A program made the translations under genes and the position numbers. 64,000 bases of DNA from RGIG5057 sp964371585. Lineage in GTDB: Bacteria; Bacillota; Clostridia; TANB77; CAG-465. Positions 1-9,647 of the stretch are shown here, one piece after another. Position 1 is the first letter of the stretch, and every line of letters begins with the position of its first letter. The stretch covers positions 62,001-126,000 of the forward strand of contig CAYJMD010000003.1 in assembly GCA_964371585.1 (NCBI GenBank). The letters run 5' to 3'. The notes under the pieces are model-generated. The model was not told the DNA's origin. It was given only the letters and a program-made list of their open reading frames with translations, and searched no databases.

Positions 1-277
1 CATCAACAAATAGTACTTCTTTTTCTAGTAATTCTGATAATCTTTCAGCTACTGGTCTTAAAGAAATATTTTTCCCTGTTTTACCAATATGTGAACAAAG
101 TACTATTTTAGCACCTGCACTTATTAAATAATTAATAGTTTTTAATGATTCAACTATTCTTTTATCACTTGTTATTGTTGTTTTTGTTTCTCTGTCAAGC
201 GGAACATTAAAGTCACATCTAACAAGTACTTTTTTCCCACTTACACCTATATCTTTAACTGTTCTTTTATTTAGCAT
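1..277 (-). CDS. pgk: Phosphoglycerate kinase, N-terminal part (cut by window edge)
   Basis: Glycolytic enzyme that transfers phosphate from 1,3-bisphosphoglycerate to ADP in the cytoplasm. Only the first 92 codons lie in the window. The translation begins [10 protein letters not shown] and carries the typical N-terminal substrate-binding motif VRCDFNVPL, followed by VLCSHIGK where most family members have LCSHLGRP. A strong AGGAGGA lies just upstream of the ATG at 277. It follows gap on the same strand with a 70-bp gap containing a hairpin, so gap and pgk probably form an operon with an internal attenuator or processing site. The family assignment is secure; the rest of the gene is outside the window. 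Confidence 0.93.
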   Translation of the reverse strand, partial: MLNKRTVKDIGVSGKKVLVRCDFNVPLDRETKTTITSDKRIVESLKTINYLISAGAKIVLCSHIGKTGKNISLRPVAERLSELLEKEVLFVD

Positions 278-296
278 AATTCCTCCTAAAAATTAT

Positions 297-330
297 AGCA
301 AAGCATAAAATTATCATCTTGTGCTTTGCT
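297..330 (-). terminator. Hairpin between gap and pgk
   Basis: A 9-bp perfect inverted repeat (AGCAAAGCA at 297-305, TGCTTTGCT at 322-330) is followed on the minus strand by a short T run (288-292) that overlaps the pgk ribosome binding site region. It may act as a partial terminator, or as a processing or stabilising hairpin that lets gap be made in excess over pgk. Confidence 0.6.
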
Positions 331-347
331 ACTTTTAACTATTTTTA

Positions 348-1379
<1,032 letters not shown>

Positions 1380-1391
1380 TTATATACTGTT

Positions 1392-1420
1392 ATTTTACCT
1401 CAAAGCTAAATGCATTTCAA
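1392..1420 (-). promoter_or_regulatory. Promoter of gap
   Basis: On the minus strand TTGAAA (1420-1415) and TAAAAT (1397-1392) are separated by 17 bp. The start codon lies about 35 nt downstream, behind an AGGAGG site. Confidence 0.65.
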
Positions 1421-1493
1421 GCTTTAAATAGAATTTGTTTTATTTTTTACAAATATTGATAATTTTCTACATTTCTTTTAGCACTCTTAGCAA

Positions 1494-2825
1494 TTAATTA
1501 GTTTTTATATTATTTTTAGTTTTATTTTTACTACTTTCGGAAGAAATTACACTTCCATATTTAACTAAATTAACATCATATTTTTTATTTAAATCATCTA
1601 TTATACTTGATACTTTTTCTTGTTTAATTCTAACTTTATTTTTTATATCTTGTGTATTTATATTATGATTTTTAATATTATTATCTCTATTATTGTTAGC
1701 ATATTTATTATCCATTTTTAACAAATCATTTTGATTCATATTAGGTAGATCCTCAAACATATTAACTTGAACCTCATCATTTTCATATACTAAATTATTA
1801 GCTGAAACAGTAAGCATTCTTACATTTCTTGATTTAATATAATTCTCTTTTAGTAATTCTTCTACTTTAATAATCATATCTGTATATAGATTAGTTTTAA
1901 GTATCTTTTTTTGCCTTGTAAAACTTATAAAATTATTGTCTTTTATTGTTATAGATATTACTGTACATTTAGCTTTTTTCTCTCTAAGCTCAGTTGCTAC
2001 AATATTAGTTAAATCTCTTATTCTTTTAAGCTGATATTCTAAATCATTACTATCTTCTTTAAATGTTCTTCCATGACTTACACTTTTAACTAAATACTCA
2101 TCTGTATATAACTTAACATTAGAACTATCCAGTCCATGTACCATATTATATAGACTATCACCATTTTTACCAAGTAGTTTTAGTAATTTGAATTTATCCA
2201 TGTGAGCAATATCACCTATTTTTGTTATTCCTTTTTTATTTAAAAATATAGTTGTAGCTTTACCCACATACAGTAAATTATTTATGTCAAGAGGATATAA
2301 TATTCTTTTATAATTTTTAAAATCAATCACAGTTATTGCATCTGGCTTTTTCATATCACTACCCATTTTAGCAAAAGATTTAGTAAAACTAATTCCAATA
2401 GATATAGTGAGTCCTAATGTGTTTTTAACATCTTCTTTAATTAAATTTGCAATATTAACACTACTTCCATATAACGCTAAACTTTCACTTACATCTAAAA
2501 AAGATTCATCAATACTCATAGGCTCAACTCTATTTGTATATTTAAGGTATACTTTATTTACTAATTCAGAATACTTTTTATACTCTGGATAATCACTACT
2601 AACAAGCACTAAATCTGGACATTTCTTTTTAGCACTATATATTGTTTCAGCTGTCACAACTCCATATTTTTTAGCTAAATTATTTTTAGCAAGTATAATT
2701 CCACTTCTTGTTTTAGGATCACCACAAACGGCCATCGGAACATTTTTTAAATTCTCATCCTTAAGAGATGCTACAGAAGCAAAAAAATTATTCAAATCAC
2801 AATGAAGTATATTACTCTCTTTCAA
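1494..2825 (-). CDS. dinB: DNA polymerase IV (Y-family translesion polymerase)
   Basis: Error-prone polymerase for bypass of damaged template. The palm motif DLNNFFASV near the N-terminus and the catalytic SIDESFLDV about 95 residues later are typical of DinB. QVNMFEDL in the C-terminal part resembles a beta-clamp binding peptide. The longest open frame would begin at a TTG at 2870, but that TTG is part of the -35 box TTGACT and the -10 follows at 2847-2842, so those codons cannot be transcribed. I therefore choose the TTG at 2825, which follows GGTGAT by four bases and gives MKESNILHCDL; a GTG at 2834 is the alternative. It is a single-gene unit and no obvious LexA box was recognised. Confidence 0.88.
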   Translation of the reverse strand: MKESNILHCDLNNFFASVASLKDENLKNVPMAVCGDPKTRSGIILAKNNLAKKYGVVTAETIYSAKKKCPDLVLVSSDYPEYKKYSELVNKVYLKYTNRVEPMSIDESFLDVSESLALYGSSVNIANLIKEDVKNTLGLTISIGISFTKSFAKMGSDMKKPDAITVIDFKNYKRILYPLDINNLLYVGKATTIFLNKKGITKIGDIAHMDKFKLLKLLGKNGDSLYNMVHGLDSSNVKLYTDEYLVKSVSHGRTFKEDSNDLEYQLKRIRDLTNIVATELREKKAKCTVISITIKDNNFISFTRQKKILKTNLYTDMIIKVEELLKENYIKSRNVRMLTVSANNLVYENDEVQVNMFEDLPNMNQNDLLKMDNKYANNNRDNNIKNHNINTQDIKNKVRIKQEKVSSIIDDLNKKYDVNLVKYGSVISSESSKNKTKNNIKTN

Positions 2826-2841
2826 AACTATCACCAAACTC

Positions 2842-2870
2842 ATTATACCAAACAATTGTTTTATAGTCAA
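2842..2870 (-). promoter_or_regulatory. Promoter of dinB
   Basis: TTGACT (2870-2865), a 17-bp spacer and TATAAT (2847-2842), with TGG just upstream of the -10 (extended -10). Transcription would start near 2835, leaving a leader of only about ten bases. Confidence 0.85.
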
Positions 2871-2964
2871 CTTTTATACTATTAATATACATTTTATCCA
2901 TATATTTAAATTAGCTTATTAATTAGTTTTTAATTATATTATTTATGTTTATCATCATTTAAAG

Positions 2965-2993
2965 TTGAACATGTATTACTTAGATGGTATAAT
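2965..2993 (+). promoter_or_regulatory. Promoter of the small gene at 3051
   Basis: TTGAAC (2965-2970), 17-bp spacer ending in TGG, TATAAT (2988-2993). It drives the plus strand, divergent from dinB. Confidence 0.75.
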
Positions 2994-3050
2994 ATTGTTA
3001 TAAATATTGTATAATATTTAAAATTAATTAATTTTAAAGGAGACATTATC

Positions 3051-3362
3051 ATGAAAAAATTAGACATTTACGAACCAAACGACTTAACTATCAAAAACGT
3101 GATTACAACTATCAAAACTGAATTTGAAAAAGACTTTGAATTGCAAGGAATACGGTTTATAAAAAACATTACTGATAAACAGTGCTGGATTTATTGTATT
3201 TCAAGAGATGGACTACTTAGTAAAACTATAGAAAACTATATTATCGGACTTAATGGACAAATTAGCAAAAAGTATTCTTCAGTAACCTTACTTGGAACAT
3301 ATGATATATTCACTATTCCTATTAATCAAAACAGACATTTAGAAGATTTTTTTAATAATTAA
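3051..3362 (+). CDS. Small protein of unknown function
   Basis: A 103-residue soluble protein that I do not recognise. It has charged N-terminal helices, then a mixed alpha/beta stretch with CWIYCIS and a hydrophobic C-terminal strand region (YDIFTIPI). No signal peptide or membrane segment is visible. It is a single-gene unit on the otherwise minus-strand map, with its own promoter (2965-2993), a good AGGAG site eight bases before the ATG, and a strong terminator straight after the stop. Two other plus-strand genes of the window (25862 and 47166) have the same isolated layout. Confidence 0.75.
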   Translation: MKKLDIYEPNDLTIKNVITTIKTEFEKDFELQGIRFIKNITDKQCWIYCISRDGLLSKTIENYIIGLNGQISKKYSSVTLLGTYDIFTIPINQNRHLEDFFNN

Positions 3363-3368
3363 ATATCA

Positions 3369-3399
3369 AAAAGCAGTATGAACTATTCATACTGCTTTT
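3369..3399. terminator. Bidirectional intrinsic terminator
   Basis: A 14-bp perfect stem (3369-3382 with 3386-3399) and a three-base loop, flanked by an A run on the left and a T run on the right. It serves both the plus-strand gene ending at 3362 and the minus-strand operon ending at 3463. Confidence 0.85.
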
Positions 3400-3462
3400 A
3401 TTTTAATTAATAATTTACTTTACTTTTGTATTCAATCAATGTACTTCTTTTATCACTAGTAA

Positions 3463-4032
3463 TTATGTTCTTATTTTCATAGCATATTCTACTTGATTTC
3501 CGTATGAATCATTGTTTGAATATACAGGTTCTAGTTCATATAATATATATATATTTCTATCATCTGGTAGGTTTGATATATCTAGTTTAAACTGATTATC
3601 AGAAATATTTATTGTTTCACTTAGCTTAGCATTTAACTCCTCATCTATTAATGTTATATTAACATCTTTAAATTTAAAAGTTCTACTATTTTTTACTGCT
3701 TCGTCCTGTGTAATTAAATCTATATTACTATCACAAACTACTAAATCTATTAATAATGTATTATCTATTTCAGTAAAAGGAATATCTTTAAGTTTTTCTT
3801 TTATTTGCATATAAATATCTTCTTCATTAAAATATGATATTGCTGCTACATTATTATCTGAATTATAATAATTCCAATCATAATCAATTAAATGAGCAGA
3901 TATATTATCATTTATTTTTAGTATTTCCTTAATATCTACATTTCTCTGAGTATAAATAGCATTAATAGCTATTACGGAAATAATAACTCCAATTACTCCA
4001 CCTATTAAAATTAAACTTATTCTACTTTTCAA
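3463..4032 (-). CDS. Membrane-anchored extracytoplasmic protein, unknown function
   Basis: About 189 residues. One N-terminal membrane helix (glycine-, isoleucine- and valine-rich, about residues 5-27) is followed by an external domain that looks beta-rich and acidic; no lipobox or sortase motif is seen. The start is taken as the TTG at 4032 because it follows GGTGAT by four bases; an upstream in-frame GTG at 4041 lies inside that ribosome binding site. It lies 38 nt behind the MurE-type gene and closes that operon, which suggests, but does not prove, a role at the cell envelope. Confidence 0.7.
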   Translation of the reverse strand: MKSRISLILIGGVIGVIISVIAINAIYTQRNVDIKEILKINDNISAHLIDYDWNYYNSDNNVAAISYFNEEDIYMQIKEKLKDIPFTEIDNTLLIDLVVCDSNIDLITQDEAVKNSRTFKFKDVNITLIDEELNAKLSETINISDNQFKLDISNLPDDRNIYILYELEPVYSNNDSYGNQVEYAMKIRT

Positions 4033-4070
4033 TATTATCACCTACCTTATAACACAAATATATACTAATA

Positions 4071-5549
4071 TTATTTTATATCAAGCATTCTTTTTGCTAT
4101 TTTAAGATCGGATTCAAAGTATGTAAATACACCTTTAACTTTTTGGTAATCTTCCTCACCTTTAGCTAGTAATACAATAACATCACCTTTTTTTGAATTT
4201 TTTATTGCTTTTTCTACAGCTTCTGTTCTATCTTCAACTATTTCATATTTAACTTTTTCAGGAATAAACTTAACAATATCTAAACAAATACTTTCAACAG
4301 TTTCAAATTGCGGATCTTCTGCTGTTAAATAAACATAATCAGAGTTAGCACCTACAATTTCACCAAAATCTTGTCTTCTTTTATATGCTTTGTTTCCTGG
4401 ACCACCGCCTAAAGATACTATTCTTCTATTTGGGTAATCCACTTTTATTGATTCATATAGTTTTGCAAATGAAAGTCTATTATGTGCATAATCTACAATC
4501 ACTGTTATGCCATTTTTTTCAAATACATTCATTCTTCCTCTTACTTCTGTAACAAGAAGTCCCTTTTTTATATCTTCATCTAAAATATTAAGTACTTTTG
4601 CCATAGTTATTGCTGCAACTGCATTTTCTATATTAAATCTTCCTTGCATATTAATTTTAAATTCTTCCTTATAATTTATTTTATCATTAATTACTGTAAA
4701 TGAAAAGCCTGTTTCTTCTTTTTTAATATTTTCATATCTATAATCTGCTTCTTTACCTTTACCGTAAGTAACATATGGTACATTTTCAGATATACAAGTT
4801 TCTTTTATTTTATTAAATTCATCCATATCTGAATTTAATACCATATCATCAACATTATTTATTAATTGTAATTTACAATTCAAATAATCTTCATAATCTG
4901 GATGCTCAGCATCACTTATATGATCTTCAGAAATATTTAAAAACATTCCATGTTTAAAATGTACTCCTAAAGCTCTATCTGTTTTATATGCTTGTGAAGT
5001 GACTTCCATAGTTAAGTATTTTAAATTATTTTGTTTAACTTCATAAAAGTACTTATGAAGCTCTAATGCTTCTGGCGTTGTTAAGTGAGCTTCTTCTTTT
5101 CTTTTACCTGTTATTATTTCAACTGTAGATATAACTGCACTATCTTTATTTATATGTCTATCTATTATATTTTTTAAAAAATATGTTACTGTAGTTTTAC
5201 CTTTAGTACCTGTTATACCAATAGTTTCTATATCATTATATGCATCTTTATAGAAAAGTTTAGCTACATATGCCATTGCTTTTCTTACATCTTTAACAAT
5301 TATATAATTTACGTCATCTCTATACTTTTCTTCAGCAATATAGCAACTAGCACCGTTTTCTAAAGCTTTGTCTAAATATTCAGATTTATAATTTTTACCT
5401 TTACAAAAAAATAATGTATTACTATTTATATCTCTAGAATCATATGATAGATACTTAATCATATCATCATTGTTAATGTTACACTCTAAAATCAAACACT
5501 TATCTTCAAGTAATTTTTCTATTTTTTCTAAACTAACTAAAAGTTCCAT
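4071..5549 (-). CDS. murE: MurE-type UDP-MurNAc-tripeptide ligase
   Basis: ATP-dependent Mur ligase that adds the third amino acid to UDP-MurNAc-L-Ala-D-Glu in the cytoplasm. The 492-residue length fits MurE. Visible are an N-terminal UDP-binding domain with SYDSRDI, the P-loop GTKGKTT near residue 115, TTPEALELH, the EDHISDAEHP segment and a lysine in the CKLQ motif that would be the carbamylated residue. The DNPR signature of meso-diaminopimelate enzymes is replaced by EDPQFE, and the EDHIS...EHP segment looks like lysine-type MurE proteins of cocci. It lies between a ureohydrolase and an anchored protein in one operon, not in a mur cluster, so a second MurE elsewhere is possible. Confidence 0.83.
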   Translation of the reverse strand: MELLVSLEKIEKLLEDKCLILECNINNDDMIKYLSYDSRDINSNTLFFCKGKNYKSEYLDKALENGASCYIAEEKYRDDVNYIIVKDVRKAMAYVAKLFYKDAYNDIETIGITGTKGKTTVTYFLKNIIDRHINKDSAVISTVEIITGKRKEEAHLTTPEALELHKYFYEVKQNNLKYLTMEVTSQAYKTDRALGVHFKHGMFLNISEDHISDAEHPDYEDYLNCKLQLINNVDDMVLNSDMDEFNKIKETCISENVPYVTYGKGKEADYRYENIKKEETGFSFTVINDKINYKEEFKINMQGRFNIENAVAAITMAKVLNILDEDIKKGLLVTEVRGRMNVFEKNGITVIVDYAHNRLSFAKLYESIKVDYPNRRIVSLGGGPGNKAYKRRQDFGEIVGANSDYVYLTAEDPQFETVESICLDIVKFIPEKVKYEIVEDRTEAVEKAIKNSKKGDVIVLLAKGEEDYQKVKGVFTYFESDLKIAKRMLDIK

Positions 5550-5597
5550 ACTATATCTCCTTTCAAATAATTAATTACATAGTCTAACCTAAATTAA

Positions 5598-6581
5598 CTA
5601 ATTATTGTTTTTTTCTAATCTATTTTTTAAATTATCTTTATTTAATCCTACTGCTAAGAAGTTGTATAATATTTCCCACGCAATAAAACTTGTTATACCA
5701 CTTGCGTCTTGAATTGGATTTAGTTCAACTTGATCAAAAGCTACAACATTTATATCTTTCAGTCCTCTTAAAACATTAAGTACTTTCATTATTTTAAGAC
5801 CATTGTATTTTGGTGTACCTACACCTTCACTATATGCTGCTTCTAATGAGTCCATATCGAAAGTAACATATACTCCATCACAATCTTTAAATTTATCTTT
5901 TAATATAGTTAAAACTTCTTCTTCTAACATGTTATTAAATTCATTTGAAGTGATTGTTGTTATATTATTATCTACTGCAAAATCATTCCACACTCTGTTT
6001 ACTAATCCTCTAAGTCCTATAACAGCCATATTATTTCCTTCTAAATGACCTTCTTTAATAAGATTGGAAAATTGATTACAATGAGATACTCTTGGCATAA
6101 ATGGAATATCTGGTTCTGTATCATTATGTGCATCAAATTGTAATAACCCTAACTTTTTAAAGTTCCCGCCTTCTTTAACTCCTATAAATGATCCATAAGT
6201 TATTGAATGATCTCCACCTATTATAACTGGAAATGTTGATTTTACCATTTTAGAGGATACTCTTATTAATTCATTTAATGTTTCTTCTTGATTACCTTTA
6301 TATACGTTTAAGTCTCCTAAATCGCATATATTTAAATCATTTGTTTTTACTATTTTTCTATTATCATAGTCATAGCATTCCATTCCATCTATTCTTTTCC
6401 ACATAGAATGTTCTCTAACTGCTCTTGGTGCATACTGCATTCCAAGTCTATATGTAGCTCCCATTTCACTTGGAACTCCAAGTACTGATACTTCGTAATT
6501 ATTTACTTCACTTAGGCTTACATGTTCACTACCTACAAAAGTAGCTATGCCGAAGTGTTTCATTTCTTCTGCTTGTTTCAA
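5598..6581 (-). CDS. Ureohydrolase (agmatinase/arginase/formiminoglutamase family)
   Basis: Binuclear manganese hydrolase that releases urea or formamide from a guanidino or formimino compound. All metal-ligand motifs are present: GGDHS, DAHND, and DMDSLE in place of the usual DVDxxDP. The 327-residue length is normal. The substrate cannot be read from the motifs: agmatine (polyamines), arginine or formiminoglutamate are all possible. The start is a TTG at 6581, seven bases behind GGAGAA. It leads an operon with the MurE-type ligase and an anchored protein. Confidence 0.85.
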   Translation of the reverse strand: MKQAEEMKHFGIATFVGSEHVSLSEVNNYEVSVLGVPSEMGATYRLGMQYAPRAVREHSMWKRIDGMECYDYDNRKIVKTNDLNICDLGDLNVYKGNQEETLNELIRVSSKMVKSTFPVIIGGDHSITYGSFIGVKEGGNFKKLGLLQFDAHNDTEPDIPFMPRVSHCNQFSNLIKEGHLEGNNMAVIGLRGLVNRVWNDFAVDNNITTITSNEFNNMLEEEVLTILKDKFKDCDGVYVTFDMDSLEAAYSEGVGTPKYNGLKIMKVLNVLRGLKDINVVAFDQVELNPIQDASGITSFIAWEILYNFLAVGLNKDNLKNRLEKNNN

Positions 6582-6619
6582 ATTTTATTCTCCTTCTTAT
6601 ATTTTTAATATATAAAAAC

Positions 6620-6648
6620 ATTATATCATTTGTAGTTATTTTTTTCAA
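6620..6648 (-). promoter_or_regulatory. Promoter of the ureohydrolase-murE operon
   Basis: TTGAAA (6648-6643), 17-bp spacer ending in TGA, TATAAT (6625-6620). Confidence 0.8.
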
Positions 6649-6708
6649 GCTATACTTGTAATATACTAAAAACTTAACAGTCATTATATATTTTTAAAAT
6701 ATATAAAA

Positions 6709-6739
6709 ACAGATATATAACATTATGTTATATATCTGT
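6709..6739 (-). terminator. Terminator after the four-paralogue cluster
   Basis: A 15-bp perfect stem (6709-6723 with 6725-6739), followed on the minus strand by TTTTTATATATTTT. Confidence 0.75.
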
Positions 6740-6749
6740 CTAATATTAT

Positions 6750-7646
6750 TCATTTAATAATAGGGATTTCAAGTTCTATTTCAAGATTACAATTTTCATC
6801 AATCTCAACTGAAATAGTGCCAAAACCTTGAAATTGTAAAAATTCAATTATGATATTCACAAATTCATCATAAGATACAGTATTTAATTTATTAGAATCA
6901 ACAGTAATACTAATATCTAAATTGGTATACTCAAATCCTTGGATTATATGACTATATATCTTAGTGAATTGAGCAATAAATTCTTTTTTTATTGTAGCTA
7001 GTAATTTATTATTTAGCCAAAGTTGTAAACCAATCTCATTTTGCAAATCAGCTCTTATTATGATATTTTTAGCTACATCATCTGGAGTTATAATATTAAT
7101 AGGTATTCCAAGTTCATTTATAAAGTTTTTTAATTTAGTTATATCACTATTTAATATACTTCTAAATCTATTCCAAATTGCATAATCAATTTGAGTATAT
7201 AAACTAATAATATCAATTATTAATGAAAATTCTCCTATTTTATAATCACTTTCATCGATATGAGTTAAATTACTAAAATAATTTAGATATTCTTCTAGAT
7301 AATTATTAAAAACTAAATCCAAACTATATAAATCCTTTTTATTTATTGTAATATTTAAAAGTTCTAACTTTTCAGCAATATTATCTATCAGTATAGACAA
7401 TTCATTATCTAAATCATAACTTATTTCATTATCATCTTCCTCTAATATTTCTTCAGTATCTTTATTGTCATTATCTAGATTTTTTTTAATTTTTTCATAA
7501 TGAATAAATATTTTTTCAGAATTTAAGATGGTATGATTAATCATATTATCAATATTTATCACAGATAAAATTACATAGTCTATTTCCAATTTAATCATAT
7601 TATTTGGAATGAATATTCTGTTTGAAGCATATATAGCTTTATCCAT
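6750..7646 (-). CDS. Acidic protein of unknown function, tandem family copy 4
   Basis: 298 residues with no recognised family. The protein is rich in Asp, Glu, Asn and Ile, with no signal peptide and no clear membrane helix. Residues 1-50 hold a long hydrophobic helix beginning with IPNNM. An acidic low-complexity linker (about 60-85) follows, then a helical middle. The C-terminal 40 residues (EFVNIIIEFLQFQGF followed by beta strands rich in Glu) match the C-termini of the two upstream neighbours in pattern. Its ribosome binding site (AGGAGGAG) overlaps the stop region of the upstream copy two bases away, so translation is probably coupled. It ends with TGA, followed by a terminator. Confidence 0.75.
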   Translation of the reverse strand: MDKAIYASNRIFIPNNMIKLEIDYVILSVINIDNMINHTILNSEKIFIHYEKIKKNLDNDNKDTEEILEEDDNEISYDLDNELSILIDNIAEKLELLNITINKKDLYSLDLVFNNYLEEYLNYFSNLTHIDESDYKIGEFSLIIDIISLYTQIDYAIWNRFRSILNSDITKLKNFINELGIPINIITPDDVAKNIIIRADLQNEIGLQLWLNNKLLATIKKEFIAQFTKIYSHIIQGFEYTNLDISITVDSNKLNTVSYDEFVNIIIEFLQFQGFGTISVEIDENCNLEIELEIPIIK

Positions 7647-7648
7647 AA

Positions 7649-8491
7649 TTACTCCTCCTCATTATAAGTGACATCAATTGTTTCTATTGTTATAATAAAA
7701 TCGCTTTGTTCTTCGCTAAAACTTACTTTTTCAAATCCATGAAACTTAAAAAAATTTTTAATGTAAATAAGAAAATCTTCATCTAACATTTTAAACATAT
7801 TCATATAATATGAATTAACCGATATCACATATGTTCTTGTAGTAAAACTTGCATTATCAAACTCTGCAATTTCAGAATACTTTTCAATTGATTTAATAAT
7901 CAATATATTAATAAAACTTGGAAAAACTTCATCTAGTAATTCCCATACATGTGAAGGAAATACAAGATCAATATTTTGAACTCTACAATTTATCATCATT
8001 TCATTAAAACTATTTTCAAGCATATCAAATCCATACTTATCAGTAACATCTGAAAAATGAATATTACCTAACAAAAATTTACTAATCTCTTCTTTATAAT
8101 CATCGATTAAAGTAATATGCAAGATTATATACTTAACATATATCATTCTAAAAAATTCCGATTGATTTATTAAATCATTACTAATATTTAATAATGACAA
8201 CACTACATTTAACGCTTTATCCATTTCATATATATTATTAATACTACTTCTATTTAAGTTTAGTTCTTCCTCTTTTTCATGTACAAGAGTAATAATAGAA
8301 TTAAATATATATTCAAATTCGCACTTATCTGTAAATTCGCCTCCTTTAATTTCTAATTCTTCATTTTCTTCAACTATTTTATCTATAATTTCCCGAGTCA
8401 TAAGTAGCTGAATAAGCATCGTTTCTAAATAAAAATATATCATTTCTGATACGTAAAAAAGCGGTGGATAAATTTTAGCATTGTTACTCAT
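7649..8491 (-). CDS. Acidic protein of unknown function, tandem family copy 3
   Basis: 280 residues, mainly helical, not recognised. The N-terminal segment YPPLFYVSEMIYF corresponds to the proline-containing N-terminal helix of the neighbouring copies. The C-terminal DEDFLIYIKNFFKFHGF plus beta-strand tail is the shared family ending. The frame is open up to 8575, but that first TTG is the -35 box of its own promoter; the ATG at 8491 has AGGAGG nine bases upstream and is the start used here. It forms a two-gene unit with copy 4. Confidence 0.75.
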   Translation of the reverse strand: MSNNAKIYPPLFYVSEMIYFYLETMLIQLLMTREIIDKIVEENEELEIKGGEFTDKCEFEYIFNSIITLVHEKEEELNLNRSSINNIYEMDKALNVVLSLLNISNDLINQSEFFRMIYVKYIILHITLIDDYKEEISKFLLGNIHFSDVTDKYGFDMLENSFNEMMINCRVQNIDLVFPSHVWELLDEVFPSFINILIIKSIEKYSEIAEFDNASFTTRTYVISVNSYYMNMFKMLDEDFLIYIKNFFKFHGFEKVSFSEEQSDFIITIETIDVTYNEEE

Positions 8492-8546
8492 AATTCCAAA
8501 CCTCCTAAAATTAATTAATTTTATGTTATTATTTATTGTTAATTGA

Positions 8547-8575
8547 ATTATATCATAGCAGTAGTATCTTATCAA
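8547..8575 (-). promoter_or_regulatory. Promoter of paralogue copies 3-4
   Basis: TTGATA (8575-8570), 17-bp spacer ending in TGA, TATAAT (8552-8547). Confidence 0.8.
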
Positions 8576-8594
8576 GTTATCTTAGTAACAAAAA

Positions 8595-8630
8595 ACTTAA
8601 ATATATAACAATTATGTTACATATTTAAGT
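8595..8630 (-). terminator. Terminator after paralogue copy 2
   Basis: A 16-bp stem with one A-C mismatch (8595-8610 with 8615-8630) and a T run on the minus strand. It separates the two paralogue pairs into independent transcripts. Confidence 0.75.
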
Positions 8631-8636
8631 TTAATT

Positions 8637-9632
8637 TTATAGTTCAAATATTATAAATACATCTAGTTTTATTTCATCTTCTTCTATACTAATACCAAAA
8701 TTATTAAATCCTTCAAATTCAAGTAAAATTTTTAGATAATTAATAAACTCAGATTCACTTATTTTAATCTTGGATATATCTTCTTTTTCAAAAAAACATT
8801 TAACTTCAAAATTAATATCATCATTATCTATATCACATTCATTTTCAATGTATAAATAAATAAGTTCTAATATCTCAATTAAAATATTTTCATAAAATAA
8901 AATTTCCATTTCGATTAATACAAGTTGATTCATATTTTCTTCTCTATCTAAGGTGATTTTAAAAAAATCATTAATGTTATAATCCAGTGTTACTCCAAAA
9001 AGATAGGTTAAATCATTTACTTTCATTCTATTTAAAGAATTTTTTTTATAATATTTTTGAAATTCTGTAATAAACTTTTCACTGATATTGCTTGTAAGCT
9101 TTTCATAATAATTAGAAATACTATCTAATGCTTGAATAATTCTTGCTAAATCTTCTTCTTCCTCATCTGATATATCATAAAATTCATCACCAGTTGTATC
9201 ATCTGATATCAAATCTAAAGATTCAATATAGTTAATAATACTAATAATAATTTTATGTAATTGCTTATCAAAAGTACTAATACATTTAATACTATCATAA
9301 TCTATCGAAGAATAATAGTTAGGGGATAGTTTTTCTAAACTTTCATCAGACATTTCTAATAGTAATATAAGCTTATCAACTAAATCTGAAAAAGTTTTTT
9401 TTGTTAATGGATACTCCATATTATGTTCATCTTGCTCTGAATTACTTCCTTCTGATATATTTTCATCCTCATCATCTTCAATAGAGCCTAATATATCAAC
9501 CATTTTTTCATAACTATTATCTAACAATCTAATTGTTTTAACATAATTTGAAATTAATATCTTAACAAGTAACATCACAGGAATATCTTTTACATACCGA
9601 ATATAGTTTGAAACAAGTATATTATTTCCCAT
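8637..9632 (-). CDS. Acidic protein of unknown function, tandem family copy 2
   Basis: 331 residues, the longest copy. It starts with a hydrophobic helix region containing IPVMLLVKILIS, then two very acidic linkers (about residues 50-70 and 145-165). It ends with SEFINYLKILLEFEGF followed by alternating hydrophobic and acidic strands, the ending shared with copies 3 and 4. No enzyme motif, signal peptide or anchor is visible. It follows copy 1 by 15 nt with its own GGAGG site, so the two form an operon. Confidence 0.75.
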   Translation of the reverse strand: MGNNILVSNYIRYVKDIPVMLLVKILISNYVKTIRLLDNSYEKMVDILGSIEDDEDENISEGSNSEQDEHNMEYPLTKKTFSDLVDKLILLLEMSDESLEKLSPNYYSSIDYDSIKCISTFDKQLHKIIISIINYIESLDLISDDTTGDEFYDISDEEEEDLARIIQALDSISNYYEKLTSNISEKFITEFQKYYKKNSLNRMKVNDLTYLFGVTLDYNINDFFKITLDREENMNQLVLIEMEILFYENILIEILELIYLYIENECDIDNDDINFEVKCFFEKEDISKIKISESEFINYLKILLEFEGFNNFGISIEEDEIKLDVFIIFEL

Positions 9633-9647
9633 AGTAATACCTCCATA

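Noticed and set aside
1478..1486. TTAGCACTC, the left half of a CIRCE (HrcA) operator, near gap
   Set aside because: The second half (GAGTGCTAA after nine bases) is absent; a lone half-site is expected by chance.
6750..6752. TGA stop, considered as possible TGA-to-Trp recoding because of the Mollicute-like gene content
   Set aside because: Trp positions checked in conserved proteins (for example GAPDH, L15 neighbours, CysS) use TGG, and a terminator follows this TGA closely, so it acts as a stop.
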